Of a stretch of DNA of 64,000 nt, positions 16,832 through 25,457 are shown piece after piece. Origin of the DNA: HGM04593 sp045612305. GTDB taxonomy: Bacteria > Bacteroidota > Bacteroidia > Bacteroidales > Bacteroidaceae. Below the pieces are notes generated by a model. It did no database searches, was not told where the DNA came from, and saw only the letters and a program-made list of their open reading frames with translations. The translations under genes and the position numbers were made by a program. Position 1 is the first letter of the stretch. Every line of letters starts with the position of its first letter. Location: positions 27,423 through 91,422 of the forward strand of contig JAZKYU010000049.1 of assembly GCA_045612305.1 (NCBI GenBank). The letters run 5' to 3'.

Positions 16832-16999
16832 GTGAACACAATAGACAAAGCAAGATACATACTAAACATTCTATTCCTCATAGGCGCAGTAGTGACCATA
16901 GCGCTATACGCCTTCGGTGGCTCAAATATTTTTCTCTACACAGGGTTAGCTGCCATCACGTTTAAAATGATAGAATTTATACTGCGATTTATTCTCTAA
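16832..16999 (+). CDS. Small two-helix membrane protein (GTG start)
   Basis: A 55-residue frame starting with GTG one base after the DUF4468 stop and ending four bases before the porin ATG, so it fills the gap exactly. The sequence (NTIDKARYILNILFLIGAVV..., ..., FKMIEFILRFIL) forms two hydrophobic helices with a short Gly-Ser turn, consistent with an inner-membrane miniprotein. No ATG is available in the frame before its C-terminal end, so GTG is the likely start. I do not recognise a family. The position in the operon is the main reason to accept it as real. Confidence 0.7.
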   Translation: MNTIDKARYILNILFLIGAVVTIALYAFGGSNIFLYTGLAAITFKMIEFILRFIL

Positions 17000-17003
17000 C
17001 CAA

Positions 17004-19046
17004 ATGAAAAAAGTATTCACATACATACTTGCAACGCTGCTCCCCTGCATAGCCATAGCCCAAAACGTGGAAGGCTTCGGCAGCGGAGAGGAGTTTAACC
17101 CTTTCTACAAAGCAGAAAAAGACAGTAGCAAAAGGAACCTTAAAGTCCCCATCGAGATACATCAGTGGCACATCGACGAACTTTTTGGAGAGGTTACACC
17201 CGTGAACGCCGACACGCTGCAATATATGTACCAAAACTGGCACCAAACCGAAGGGATGAACGGCGAATACAACACCTTGGGTAATATGGGCTCGCCCCGT
17301 CAGTCGCGCATATTTTTCAGCCGTCCCACAAACACGGTTTTTGACTTTTTAGCACCCTACGACTACTTTGTAACCCGCCCCGGCGAGCTGTTCTTCACCG
17401 ACACAAAGTCGCCATACACCAACCTCACCTACCACACATCGGGCAGCAGAGTCGACGGCGACGACCGCTTTAGAGCCTACTTTGCCACAAACGCAGGCAA
17501 GAAATTTGGTGTAGGCGGTATGTTCGACTACCTGTATGGTCGTGGCCGATACGACAACCAATCTTCGGCGTTGATGAACTTCTCGCTTTTCTCGTACTAC
17601 AGGAGCGAGCGCTACAACTACCACTTTATGGGTAGCCGTTACCATATGAAACTTGCCGAAAACGGCGGTATCGAGAACGACGACTACATAAAACGCCCCG
17701 AGGAGACCGACGGCTCGAACAGCAACTTCAGCCCGGCCGACATACCTGTAAACTTCGAAAAAACGTGGAACAGAAACGAAGTATACACAGCATACTTCAC
17801 ACACAACTATAACTTTGGTTTCTACCGCGAGAAGGAGACCATTGTTGCCGACAGCATAAAAGAGGAAAAAGAGTTTGTAGATGTTTTACGCCTCATGCAC
17901 ACCATAGAGCTCACAAGCGCTACACGCCAGTATCGCAGCCACGAGCAACCTGCGGACTTCTATGCCAGCAACTTCTTAAGGGCCGACTCTATGGACCAAT
18001 ACAAGAATATCTCTGTAGCAAACAGAGTGGGCATATCGTTGCGCGAAGGCTTCAAAAAGTGGGCGTTTGCAAACATCACAGCATACGCCTCGCACAAATA
18101 CAACCGTTACACCATGCCCGACACCATATTTGCAACAGGCAAAGAGTATGCCCACAAATACAACGAGCACACACTCTCTGTTGGTGGTATCATAGAGAGC
18201 AACCTTAGAGAAAATATAAAATACCGCGTTCTTGGCGAGACCGCAATATCGGGCGACGACCTCGGCGCTTTCTCTTTGGAAGGCACAAGCAAAGCCCTCT
18301 TCAAGCTATGGGGCAAAGAGGCCAAAATAGAGGCCAACGCCTTTATAAAAAACAACCGCCCCTCTTTCTACTACCGTCACTTTCACTCAGAGCACTACTG
18401 GTGGGACGACAAAGAGCTCGACAAAGAGTTCAAGACAAGAGTTGAGATAAAGGCCGAGATTGAAAAAACACGCACAAAGATAAAAGCAGGCATAGAGAAC
18501 ATTAAGAACTACACCTACTTTGCCTCTGCGCCCACAACCGACAGCGATAAAAAAGAGCTTAGCCGCCTCACAGTAAACCAAGCCGACGAGAACATACGCG
18601 TGTTCTCGGCAACGCTAAACCAAGGTTTCAAGCTAGGAGTGCTGAACATAGACACCGAGGTTACATACCAAAAAAGCAGCAACCAGGAGATACTACCCTT
18701 GCCCGACCTTAACCTCTACGCCAACTGTTACATAAAGTTCCGCATAGCAAAGGTGCTTAACACAGAGCTCGGCGCCGATGTGAGATACTTCACAGCATAC
18801 AACGCCCCCGACTACTCTCCCGCACTTGGGCAATTTTGCCTGCAAAACCCAGGTAGCGAGGTAGAGATAGGCGACTACCCCATCGCAAGCGTCTATGCCA
18901 ACTTCCTTCTTAAGCAGACACGTTTCTATGTAAAATATCAACACGTAAACGAGGGCAGCGGCAACAGAAACAGTTTCTTGGTGCCTCACTACCCTGTAAA
19001 CCCCGCCATATTATGGATAGGGCTATCGTGGAACTTCTATAACTAA
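17004..19046 (+). CDS. Putative outer-membrane porin (PF14121-like)
   Basis: 680 residues with a signal peptide (about 20 residues, ending AIAQ). The region WHIDELFGEVTPVNADTLQY and QSRIFFSRP is characteristic of the large putative porin family of Bacteroidota. The rest is aromatic-rich with alternating polar/hydrophobic strands and ends in LWIGLSWNFYN, whose final aromatic residues suit insertion by the BAM complex. Substrate is unknown. It is third in the DUF4468 operon; the oxidoreductase gene starts eight bases after it. Confidence 0.82.
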   Translation: MKKVFTYILATLLPCIAIAQNVEGFGSGEEFNPFYKAEKDSSKRNLKVPIEIHQWHIDELFGEVTPVNADTLQYMYQNWHQTEGMNGEYNTLGNMGSPRQSRIFFSRPTNTVFDFLAPYDYFVTRPGELFFTDTKSPYTNLTYHTSGSRVDGDDRFRAYFATNAGKKFGVGGMFDYLYGRGRYDNQSSALMNFSLFSYYRSERYNYHFMGSRYHMKLAENGGIENDDYIKRPEETDGSNSNFSPADIPVNFEKTWNRNEVYTAYFTHNYNFGFYREKETIVADSIKEEKEFVDVLRLMHTIELTSATRQYRSHEQPADFYASNFLRADSMDQYKNISVANRVGISLREGFKKWAFANITAYASHKYNRYTMPDTIFATGKEYAHKYNEHTLSVGGIIESNLRENIKYRVLGETAISGDDLGAFSLEGTSKALFKLWGKEAKIEANAFIKNNRPSFYYRHFHSEHYWWDDKELDKEFKTRVEIKAEIEKTRTKIKAGIENIKNYTYFASAPTTDSDKKELSRLTVNQADENIRVFSATLNQGFKLGVLNIDTEVTYQKSSNQEILPLPDLNLYANCYIKFRIAKVLNTELGADVRYFTAYNAPDYSPALGQFCLQNPGSEVEIGDYPIASVYANFLLKQTRFYVKYQHVNEGSGNRNSFLVPHYPVNPAILWIGLSWNFYN

Positions 19047-19054
19047 ACATATCT

Positions 19055-20035
19055 ATGAACGTTGCGATTAAATGGGGCTTCATAGGCTGCGGTGAAGCGA
19101 CTGAAAAGAAGAGCGGGCCGGCGTTTAACCTTGTGAAAGGCTCGGAGGTTGTTGCCGTTATGGGGCGCGACAAAGAGAAGACTAAGGAGTATGCACGCAA
19201 GCATAATATATCGCACCACTACACCGACGCGCAAGCCCTCATAGACGACCCCAACGTAAACGCAATATACATAGCCACGCCACCCTCGTCCCACGCCACA
19301 TACGCAATTATGGCTATGAAGGCCGGCAAACCCGTGTATGTAGAAAAACCCCTTGCTGCAAGCTACGAAGACTGCGCACGCATAAACCGTATATCCCGCG
19401 AAACAGGCGTACCCTGTTTTGTGGCCTACTATCGTCGCTACCTACCCTACTTTATAAAGGTAAAGGAGCTCTTGCCCTTAATAGGACAGGTGCTCAACGT
19501 GCAGATACGCTTTGCCGTGCCTCCACGCGACCTCGACTACAACCGCGATAACCTGCCGTGGCGTGTAAACCCCGAGATTGCAGGTGGCGGATACTTCTAC
19601 GACCTGGCCCCGCACCAGATAGACCTGCTGCAAGAGATGTTTGGCTGCATACTCTATGCCGAGGGTTACGCCGCCAACCGTGGCGGGCTCTATAAAGCCG
19701 AGGACACTGTGAGTGCTTGCTTCCGCTTCGAGAACGGTATACCAGGCTCGGGCTCGTGGTGCTTCGTGTCCGACGAATCGTCAAAAGAGGACAGCATAGA
19801 AATTTTCGGCAGCAAGGGAAGCATCAGATTCTCGGTGTTTACCTTCGAGCCCATTGTCTACAAGAGCGAGGAGGGTGTAAAAGAGTTCAGCATACCCAAC
19901 CCACCGTATGTGCAACTACCGCTAATAAGAAACATAGTAGAACACCTGCAACGCAAGAGCAACTGCACTTGCGACAGCATAAGCGCAACACCCACAAACT
20001 GGGTACTCGACAAAATCTTGGGTAAAATAATTTAA
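19055..20035 (+). CDS. Gfo/Idh/MocA-family NAD(P)-dependent oxidoreductase
   Basis: 326 residues. An N-terminal Rossmann fold (KWGFIGCGEATEKKSGPAF; VVAVMGRDKEKTKEYARKH), the EKPLA motif with the catalytic-region lysine at about residue 95, and a C-terminal substrate-binding domain with LAPHQIDLL (His of the catalytic pair). Members oxidise or reduce hydroxyls of sugars, inositols or biliverdin; the substrate cannot be read. It lacks a Tat or Sec signal, so it acts in the cytoplasm. It is close behind the porin (8 bp) and before DUF4421 (17 bp), so it is probably co-transcribed with them. Confidence 0.92.
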   Translation: MNVAIKWGFIGCGEATEKKSGPAFNLVKGSEVVAVMGRDKEKTKEYARKHNISHHYTDAQALIDDPNVNAIYIATPPSSHATYAIMAMKAGKPVYVEKPLAASYEDCARINRISRETGVPCFVAYYRRYLPYFIKVKELLPLIGQVLNVQIRFAVPPRDLDYNRDNLPWRVNPEIAGGGYFYDLAPHQIDLLQEMFGCILYAEGYAANRGGLYKAEDTVSACFRFENGIPGSGSWCFVSDESSKEDSIEIFGSKGSIRFSVFTFEPIVYKSEEGVKEFSIPNPPYVQLPLIRNIVEHLQRKSNCTCDSISATPTNWVLDKILGKII

Positions 20036-20052
20036 ATACCCCTTGCGCAGCT

Positions 20053-21186
20053 ATGAGCCCTTCACGCAATATTCCACGCAAGATTATAGCATTATTTATA
20101 ATGTTTGTGGGCTGCGTTGTGGCAAAAGCTCAAAGCTACGACATTAAAAACCTGCTGCGCTACGACAAGGTTATCGATTACACACAACTTCATCTGCACA
20201 AGGCCGAGGAGGTTATCAGCGATAAACTACAAAAAGCCGAGGATATTATTTACGAAACACTCGACAAGCGCGACTCGCTCTATGTAAGCCCTAACATCTA
20301 CGACATGACCGTTATGACCCAATATTCTTATGGGTATGAATATTACAAGTTTACATCGCGCGACGACAGCCAAAGCCTCTCGCTAAAACCCGAAAACAAC
20401 AACAAAGTAGGCTTGTATGTTGGTTGGAAGTGGCTTTTCCTTGGGTGGAGTTTCGACATGACCAGAAACAGGGCAAAAAAAGATATAAGCCTGAGTTTTT
20501 ACACCGCAAAAGTGGGCTTCGACCTGCTCTACCGAAAGCGTGAAGAGGGTTTCAAGATATCAGAAACAAAAGGTTTTGTCGACGATAACGGAGAAAGCGT
20601 AAAGGATTACGACCCCTATTTTAGTGGCTTCAGCACCAAGCAAAAGGGGTTTAATATCTATTACATATTCAACAATAAAAGATTTTCATACCCTGCAGCA
20701 TACAGCCAAACAACAAACCAGCGCATAAGCGCAGGCTCCTTTATACTTGGGCTCACATACAACGAGCAAACGTTTAGGTTCAACTACTCCCAAATAGACC
20801 CCAAGCTGCAGCTCTACGTAAACGACAATCTTAAGTTCGACAAGGTTAAATACAAAGACCTTAGTGTAAACTTCGGTTACTCGTACAACTGGGTATTTAC
20901 AAAAAACTGCCTTGCCAACATATCGCTTACCCCTTGCGTGGGATACAAGAACTCCTCGCTGAAGATAAACGACAGCAAGGAGTTTATATCGAACATAAAT
21001 TTCGACTTTATATCGCGTGCAGCTATAGTCTACAATAACAGCAGATTCTACATAGGTGCATCGTTTATATCCCACACCTACAGCTACCGCAAAAGCAAGC
21101 TCTCTGTGGTAAACGGATACGGCACAATAAGTGTCTACACGGGAGTTAACTTTTGGAAGAAAAAGCCTAAAAATCAGAAGCGGTAA
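20053..21186 (+). CDS. DUF4421 outer-membrane barrel-like protein
   Basis: 377 residues with an N-terminal signal segment (IIALFIMFVGCVVAKAQ). The mature protein resembles DUF4421, a Bacteroidota family of unknown function with beta-barrel character: repeated aromatic strands such as YGYEYYKFTSRDDSQSLSL, LYVGWKWLFLGWSF and IYYIFNNKRFSYPAAYSQ. The coding end overlaps the convergent FadL-like gene by 13 bases (21174-21186), with no room for a terminator between them. Function unknown. Confidence 0.8.
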   Translation: MSPSRNIPRKIIALFIMFVGCVVAKAQSYDIKNLLRYDKVIDYTQLHLHKAEEVISDKLQKAEDIIYETLDKRDSLYVSPNIYDMTVMTQYSYGYEYYKFTSRDDSQSLSLKPENNNKVGLYVGWKWLFLGWSFDMTRNRAKKDISLSFYTAKVGFDLLYRKREEGFKISETKGFVDDNGESVKDYDPYFSGFSTKQKGFNIYYIFNNKRFSYPAAYSQTTNQRISAGSFILGLTYNEQTFRFNYSQIDPKLQLYVNDNLKFDKVKYKDLSVNFGYSYNWVFTKNCLANISLTPCVGYKNSSLKINDSKEFISNINFDFISRAAIVYNNSRFYIGASFISHTYSYRKSKLSVVNGYGTISVYTGVNFWKKKPKNQKR

Positions 21187-22715
21187 CCCAGAGAGAAGAG
21201 CAACGAGCTACGCTCGGTCGACACCTCGCCACAAGGGTTATAGTACTCGTAATAATTATAAAAATCGGCATCCTGCTTTGCAAATTTATAGGCTACGTCG
21301 AAATAAAAATCATCGCCTCTGTAGCCCGCACCAAGAGTTAATATATTGGTCTCGTACTTATTCATAAATTCGGTAGAGGTATCGGTATTGAGCATCGTAG
21401 CTTTCACCGCATCCTTGCGGAAGGGAGTTGTTATATAGTTATAACCACAGCACAGCGAGAAATTATCGGTAAGGTTGAACAAAGCTCCCACGCGGAAGAT
21501 GTGTTGCGCCTTCATATTAGCATCTATCTCCTCGTTGAGAAGCGACATATCATCGCCGTCGGTATACTTTAGCTTTGCTACAGAGTAGTCGACAAACTCA
21601 TACTCAGCATCGAGAGCGACATACTTGTCGAGCGTGTAAGATGCCGAAAGATTTAAACGCCACGGTGTCACATAGTCGTAGTCGACATAAAGGTCGCCAC
21701 CATAGGCCAGGTTGTAGTCGCGGGTATCGAACACATTACCATCGGCGCCTATCATAGTGGCCGAGGTACGGTCTGTGAGGGAGTACCACGTGGGGGTGTG
21801 CAAAGCTATACCCAACTTTAACGGAGAGTAGTCGAAGGGGCGATAAATTGCACCAAACTTAAAGTTTATACCCGTACCGCTTACATTATAATTATTCTGC
21901 AGTGTGTAGTAGTTGTTGTTTAGTTCGTCAAACTCGGAATATTCACTAAAACGGGTGTAATCGACATAACTTGCACCCATAGTAATTCCCAAATAAAGTT
22001 TGTCGTCGATATTACAAGAAACGTTTATATCAACCTCGTTTACACCACCCTTCTCTTTGGAATAATACTCCATCATAGTGGGATAGAGCTCGTTGGTATT
22101 AGCGGGGTTGTCGGGTACATAATAGAGGTTATCGTTTTTGTCGAGCAAGCCCGAAGTTGATGTAAGCAAGCCTAGCCACGGGTATTCAAAACTTGTATAG
22201 TCTTTATAGTCCCAATATTGAGCAGGATAGCCAAAGTTTTGGTACAATTCGTGTAGTTGATACTGCTGCGAGTAATGATAACCGTCGGCACCTATTAAAG
22301 AGCCCATAACTTCGAAACGGTTTGCAAAATTATTGCGACGTCGGTAGTTGGCCGCAACATTCACAAACTTCAACGAGCCCATATTAAACTCACTTGCAAG
22401 AACTATACCCATATTATCGATGGTAAACGAGCTTTTATCGCTCTTGAGCGACGAAGCACCAAAAGAAGCGTTGTTTTCAAGAGTATTAAGGCCAGCTGTC
22501 ATAACCACGTCGTTTGCACGATAAAGACCTATACCGGCAGGGTTTGTCGATATAACAGAGATATCGGTACCAAGTGCACTCATAGCACCACCCATACCCA
22601 CAAAACGTGCAGTACCCACAGGCTCGCTGTCGACAAGGCGAAACAAATCGTAACTATTCTGCGCGGGAAGGCTCGCCGCCACAAAGAGGGAGATAATAAA
22701 TATAAGGTTTTTCAT
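21174..22715 (-). CDS. FadL/OmpP1-like outer-membrane protein
   Basis: 513 residues with a signal peptide (ending SLPAQN). RFVGMGGAMSALGTDISVISTNPAGIG at the N terminus, read in parts, is the pattern of the OmpP1/FadL family hatch region (GGAM...DxS..NPAG), in which long-chain fatty acids or other hydrophobic compounds cross the outer membrane. In Bacteroidota such proteins are often called hemin receptor, without proof. The C terminus LLFSLGYRF ends in Phe as barrel proteins do. Co-transcribed with the preceding secreted basic protein (35-bp gap). Confidence 0.85.
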   Translation of the reverse strand: MKNLIFIISLFVAASLPAQNSYDLFRLVDSEPVGTARFVGMGGAMSALGTDISVISTNPAGIGLYRANDVVMTAGLNTLENNASFGASSLKSDKSSFTIDNMGIVLASEFNMGSLKFVNVAANYRRRNNFANRFEVMGSLIGADGYHYSQQYQLHELYQNFGYPAQYWDYKDYTSFEYPWLGLLTSTSGLLDKNDNLYYVPDNPANTNELYPTMMEYYSKEKGGVNEVDINVSCNIDDKLYLGITMGASYVDYTRFSEYSEFDELNNNYYTLQNNYNVSGTGINFKFGAIYRPFDYSPLKLGIALHTPTWYSLTDRTSATMIGADGNVFDTRDYNLAYGGDLYVDYDYVTPWRLNLSASYTLDKYVALDAEYEFVDYSVAKLKYTDGDDMSLLNEEIDANMKAQHIFRVGALFNLTDNFSLCCGYNYITTPFRKDAVKATMLNTDTSTEFMNKYETNILTLGAGYRGDDFYFDVAYKFAKQDADFYNYYEYYNPCGEVSTERSSLLFSLGYRF

Positions 22716-22750
22716 AGCAACATCTTTTTCTTAAATCGAACACACATAAA

Positions 22751-23641
22751 TTAACGGCGACCACCACGCGAAGCTCCACCACGCGACACCGGGGTGCGGC
22801 CACCACCCGAAGGGCGATGAGAGGGTGATGAAGAGCTTTTTACACTAGTGCTGCTTCGTCTGTTATAGGTAGAGGAAGGCTCTCTTCTATTATTGTTTTG
22901 CACGTTACCGCCTCGTTTTTCGCCTCCTTTGTTTTTATCGCGACTAACTTTCCCTGTGCCGGGAACTCGGCCGGTTGTTTTACCGCCCCCGCCTCTTTTG
23001 TTTGTGGTAACCTGCTCTTTACTCGCAGGCTTTTTGTTACCGGCAACAGGCACACGCACCTGTGAAGAGCCCGATGGACGCACACTTGTAACCGGTATGC
23101 GACGAGCTGTGTTGTGTCTCACATTACTGTGAGAGAAGTGTGCCGGAGGCAACGGCTTGTGCCAAGAATAATAACCCAGAGGCCTGTTCCAAGAGTAGTT
23201 AAACCCATAATGCCAATGAACATCCCAGTGCGAGTCCCAAAAGCCATCGTAGCAATAATATGTGGGATAATAAATATCCCAGTGCCAGGGAGAGAGCACT
23301 ATGCTAACGGGGTTATGGAAACGAACAATACGCGTAGAGTAGTCATACTCTGTGGTATAGTCTTCTTCGTTGTAAGCCTCGTCTACATAATATGTATCAT
23401 CAACATATACTTCGTCGGCCTTCGAAGCGCTATTGCGCGGAACAACCTTGCCACGGCGATTATATTCGTCGACATCTCTGTTGTTACCGTTATCGGCAAC
23501 ACCCCACTCGTCGTCCTCGGCCGACAGAATTTTCACAACATCCTTCTGTTTTACCTCCTTTTTGGGCACATAAAACATATCGTTCACTTGAGCGCACAAC
23601 GACAAAGGCAAAAGGAGCAACAAAAACATTAAACTTCTCAT
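22751..23641 (-). CDS. Secreted protein with Trp/His/Tyr-rich core and basic Gly/Ser/Arg tail
   Basis: 296 residues from the Met at 23641, which begins a clean signal peptide (MRSLMFLLLLLPLSLCAQ). An upstream in-frame Met at 23710 is rejected because it precedes the predicted transcription start. The middle (about 110-175) is rich in Trp, His and Tyr (SPWHWDIYYPTYYCYDGFWD). From about residue 180 the chain is low-complexity and strongly basic with RGG, GGGG and poly-Ser stretches (KRGGGGKTTGR, SRGGASRGGRR). No enzyme motif is visible. Such a tail could bind nucleic acid or anionic polysaccharide outside the inner membrane, an inference only. Operon with the FadL-like gene. Confidence 0.75.
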   Translation of the reverse strand: MRSLMFLLLLLPLSLCAQVNDMFYVPKKEVKQKDVVKILSAEDDEWGVADNGNNRDVDEYNRRGKVVPRNSASKADEVYVDDTYYVDEAYNEEDYTTEYDYSTRIVRFHNPVSIVLSPWHWDIYYPTYYCYDGFWDSHWDVHWHYGFNYSWNRPLGYYSWHKPLPPAHFSHSNVRHNTARRIPVTSVRPSGSSQVRVPVAGNKKPASKEQVTTNKRGGGGKTTGRVPGTGKVSRDKNKGGEKRGGNVQNNNRREPSSTYNRRSSTSVKSSSSPSHRPSGGGRTPVSRGGASRGGRR

Positions 23642-23707
23642 AATTATCAAGCGTATAAGGTTTATCGAAAAACTTTGCGAGAGCGACATTGCCACCACCC
23701 GACGTTG

Positions 23708-23715
23708 CAAATTTA
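23708..23715 (-). promoter_or_regulatory. -7 box upstream of the secreted basic protein
   Basis: Minus-strand TAAATTTG matches TAnnTTTG. A start near 23701 leaves about 60 bases of leader before the Met at 23641 and excludes the Met at 23710. No clear TTTG is found at -33. Confidence 0.5.
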
Positions 23716-23769
23716 CAAACTATCCGACAACTAAAAAGGGGGAAACTCCTATCGCAAGGTGGGGAAAAC

Positions 23770-23810
23770 CCTAAAAAACAACAACGGTTGCGCTTTTTGC
23801 GCAACCGTTG
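23770..23810 (-). terminator. Terminator of the ilv operon
   Basis: Perfect 12-bp stem (CAACGGTTGCGC and complement) with a five-base loop, followed on the minus strand by TTGTTTTTT. It lies 25 bp after the ilvC stop. Confidence 0.9.
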
Positions 23811-23834
23811 CATAATATTTCTTTGAGAATAAGA

Positions 23835-24878
23835 TTACTTGTTCTCGGGACGAAGCTGACGAACAACCTCGGCTGTACGCCACATCTCGCTGTCGTGGAG
23901 AGCCTGGAGCTCCTCGTTGAGTTTCTCACGATAGTCGGGCTGTGAGTTAGAGTCGATAGAACGCTGTGCCTCTTTACCTGTCTTAACAGAGTCGTACAAC
24001 TGATACATAACGGGCTTGATTGCATCGTGGAAAGGAGTCATCCAATCGAGAGCACCACGCTGTGCAGTTGTTGAGCAGTTTGCGTACATCCAGTCCATAC
24101 CGTTCTTTGCGAACAAAGGCATAAGAGACTGTGTAAGCTCCTCAACTGTTTCGTTGAAAGCCTCAGAAGGTGTGTGGCCGTTCTCGCGCAATACCTCGTA
24201 CTGTGCAAGGAGAAGACCCTGGATAGCACCCATCAAAGAGCCACGCTCACCGGTGAGGTCAGAAACAGCCTCACGCTGGAAAGTAGTCTCGAACATATAA
24301 CCTGAACCGATACCGATACCGAAGGCCAAAACGCGGTCGAGTGCCTTGCCTGTAACGTTCTGATAGATAGCGTAAGAAGAGTTCAAACCGCGACCCTCGA
24401 GGAACATAGTACGCAAAGATGTACCTGAGCCCTTGGGAGCAACCATAATTACGTCGATGTCAGCGGGAGGAACAATACCTGTGCGATCGCTCCAGTTGAT
24501 ACCGAAACCGTGAGAGAAGTAAAGAGCTTTACCAGCTGTCAAGTAAGGCTTAACTTTGGGCCATATAGCGATTTGAGCAGCGTCAGAAAGCAACATACAT
24601 ACGATGGTACCCTTCTCGGCAGCCTCCTCGATAGAGAAGAGAGTCTCACCGGGAACCCAACCGTCTTTAACGGCTTTGTCGTATGTGCTACCCTCGCGCT
24701 GACCAACGATTACGTTGAAACCGTTGTCGCGAAGGTTGCAAGCCTGTCCGGGGCCCTGTACACCATAACCCAACACTGCAATTGTTTCATCTTTCAAAAT
24801 CTCACGAGCTTTCTCCAAAGAAAACTCTTTAGGTGTAATCACGTTCTCGATTACACCACCAAAATTCATTTCTGCCAT
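23835..24878 (-). CDS. ilvC: Ketol-acid reductoisomerase
   Basis: NAD(P)H- and Mg2+-dependent isomeroreductase of valine and isoleucine synthesis; converts acetolactate or acetohydroxybutyrate to the dihydroxyacid. 347 residues, short (class I) length. N-terminal Rossmann glycine motif VLGYGVQGPGQ, cofactor loop VGQREGS, and a knotted C-terminal domain beginning near AFGIGIGSGYMFETTF with the metal-binding acidic residues (DLTGERG; FNETVEEL). Last gene of the ilv operon, 25 bp after ilvN, and followed by a strong terminator. Codon use is of the highly expressed type. The whole operon should be controlled by the attenuator at 29.05-29.17 kb. Confidence 0.96.
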   Translation of the reverse strand: MAEMNFGGVIENVITPKEFSLEKAREILKDETIAVLGYGVQGPGQACNLRDNGFNVIVGQREGSTYDKAVKDGWVPGETLFSIEEAAEKGTIVCMLLSDAAQIAIWPKVKPYLTAGKALYFSHGFGINWSDRTGIVPPADIDVIMVAPKGSGTSLRTMFLEGRGLNSSYAIYQNVTGKALDRVLAFGIGIGSGYMFETTFQREAVSDLTGERGSLMGAIQGLLLAQYEVLRENGHTPSEAFNETVEELTQSLMPLFAKNGMDWMYANCSTTAQRGALDWMTPFHDAIKPVMYQLYDSVKTGKEAQRSIDSNSQPDYREKLNEELQALHDSEMWRTAEVVRQLRPENK

Positions 24879-24903
24879 AATTTTAATTTAATTTGGTTAT
24901 TTA

Positions 24904-25452
24904 TTATTTTATTGTTTTTCGTTTTGCATCTTCGTCAAAAAGATGGTCACTTAAATTCACATTAACATCGCGGGTGATAGCCACACGACCCGACTTCACA
25001 AACTGCAACACGCACTGCTCGGCTACAAACTCCTTGTAGAGGCTCATAACGGCATCGGTTTTACCGGTTTTTTCCACCACGGTATAGGTTGAGTTAACCT
25101 CGATAACACGCGCGTTGTTGTGACGGATTATTTTTGAAATCTGCTTGTTTTCGAGCAAGCAGGGGGTTGACAATTTATACAAGGCTACCTCCTGAATAAA
25201 TATCTCGCTGTCGGTAAAATAGTAGGCACGCAAGATATCAACTTTCTTCTCGAGACGCTTTGTAACACGCTCAATGAGCCATTCTGTTGTCCACAAAGAG
25301 ATTGTGTAACGGTGAACGCCCTCGACATTTGAAGAGGAAACGTTCAATGTCTCAATATTCATCTGGCGACGGGTAAACTCGGCCGTAACCTGATTCAACA
25401 TTCCGGCAATGTTCTCGGAATAGACAATAACGGTATATAGTTTCTTCTCCAT
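24904..25452 (-). CDS. ilvN: Acetolactate synthase small (regulatory) subunit
   Basis: 182 residues with an N-terminal ACT domain (YTVIVYSENIAGMLNQV; NIETLNVSSS), the valine-sensing domain of IlvN/IlvH, and a C-terminal domain of the longer IlvH type. It activates the catalytic IlvB subunit and confers feedback inhibition. It starts five bases after the ilvB stop, so equal translation of the two subunits is likely. The C terminus (FDEDAKRKTIK) is unremarkable. Confidence 0.94.
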   Translation of the reverse strand: MEKKLYTVIVYSENIAGMLNQVTAEFTRRQMNIETLNVSSSNVEGVHRYTISLWTTEWLIERVTKRLEKKVDILRAYYFTDSEIFIQEVALYKLSTPCLLENKQISKIIRHNNARVIEVNSTYTVVEKTGKTDAVMSLYKEFVAEQCVLQFVKSGRVAITRDVNVNLSDHLFDEDAKRKTIK

Positions 25453-25457
25453 AGCGA

